A stretch of DNA of 15,085 bases, taken from Leptolinea sp. UBA5366. Its GTDB lineage: Bacteria; Chloroflexota; Anaerolineae; Anaerolineales; Anaerolineaceae. Shown piece by piece: positions 15,049 through 15,085 of the stretch (positions are counted from its first letter, which is position 1; each line of letters starts with the position of its first letter). Under the pieces are notes generated by a model, which saw nothing but the letters and a program-made list of their open reading frames with translations, did not search any database and had not been told where the DNA came from. The translations under genes were made by a program, and so were the position numbers. The stretch is from assembly GCA_002407845.1 (NCBI GenBank), contig DHPK01000021.1, forward strand, positions 33,466 to 48,550, read 5' to 3'.

Positions 15049-15085
15049 GGACAAAGGTTAAACCGAAACCAAAACACCTTTCCGA

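Overview
The window looks like chromosomal DNA from a Gram-positive-type (monoderm-like) bacterium. Genes are roughly half G+C, and the intergenic stretches are clearly AT-rich. An Anaerolineae-type Chloroflexota is my best guess. The reasons are the giant secreted Cna B-repeat protein whose C-terminus is a bare IPETGF tail, the SH3b remnants, and the many lineage-specific membrane or secreted proteins. A Bacillota host cannot be excluded, because the DUF2680-like and HesB-like small proteins are best known there. I see no rRNA, tRNA, CRISPR array, transposase or phage gene.

Layout. (1) Positions 1-1552, minus strand: an OmpR-family response regulator and the 5' two thirds of its sensor histidine kinase. 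They overlap by 11 bases, and the window edge cuts the kinase just before the expected phospho-acceptor histidine. (2) Positions 1748-2470, plus strand: a divergently transcribed small exported protein with a DUF2680-like helical domain and a Gly/Asn/Gln/Met-rich repetitive tail, closed by a strong terminator. This three-gene arrangement suggests that the two-component system controls or senses something connected with the exported protein. (3) Positions 2613-2927, minus strand: a 104-residue HesB/IscA-like protein with a Cys-x-Cys motif. Its last codons are duplicated just beyond its stop codon. (4) Positions 3205-3978, minus strand: a classical short-chain dehydrogenase/reductase with its own terminator. 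(5) Positions 3979-4819: 841 bases without a convincing gene.

(6) Positions 4820-13627, plus strand: one gene of 2935 codons fills more than half of the window. It encodes a signal peptide, about 900 residues of beta-rich N-terminal region, an SdrD-B-like Ca-binding domain, 17 tandem Cna B-type domains of about 103 residues, one further prealbumin-like domain, and a C-terminal IPETG motif followed by only five residues. Of the 17 Cna B domains, 12 keep the Lys/Glu/Asn set expected for an internal isopeptide bond. Five have lost the Lys, and three of those five also have Gln for Glu. The array also carries signs of a six-domain higher-order duplication. It should form a very long, rigid extracellular stalk.

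(7) Positions 13873-14337, plus strand: a small four-helix membrane protein of unknown function. (8) Positions 14338-15085: gene-poor, repeat-bearing DNA. It contains two decayed SH3b domain copies on the minus strand and a minus-strand terminator that probably belongs to a gene beyond the right edge.
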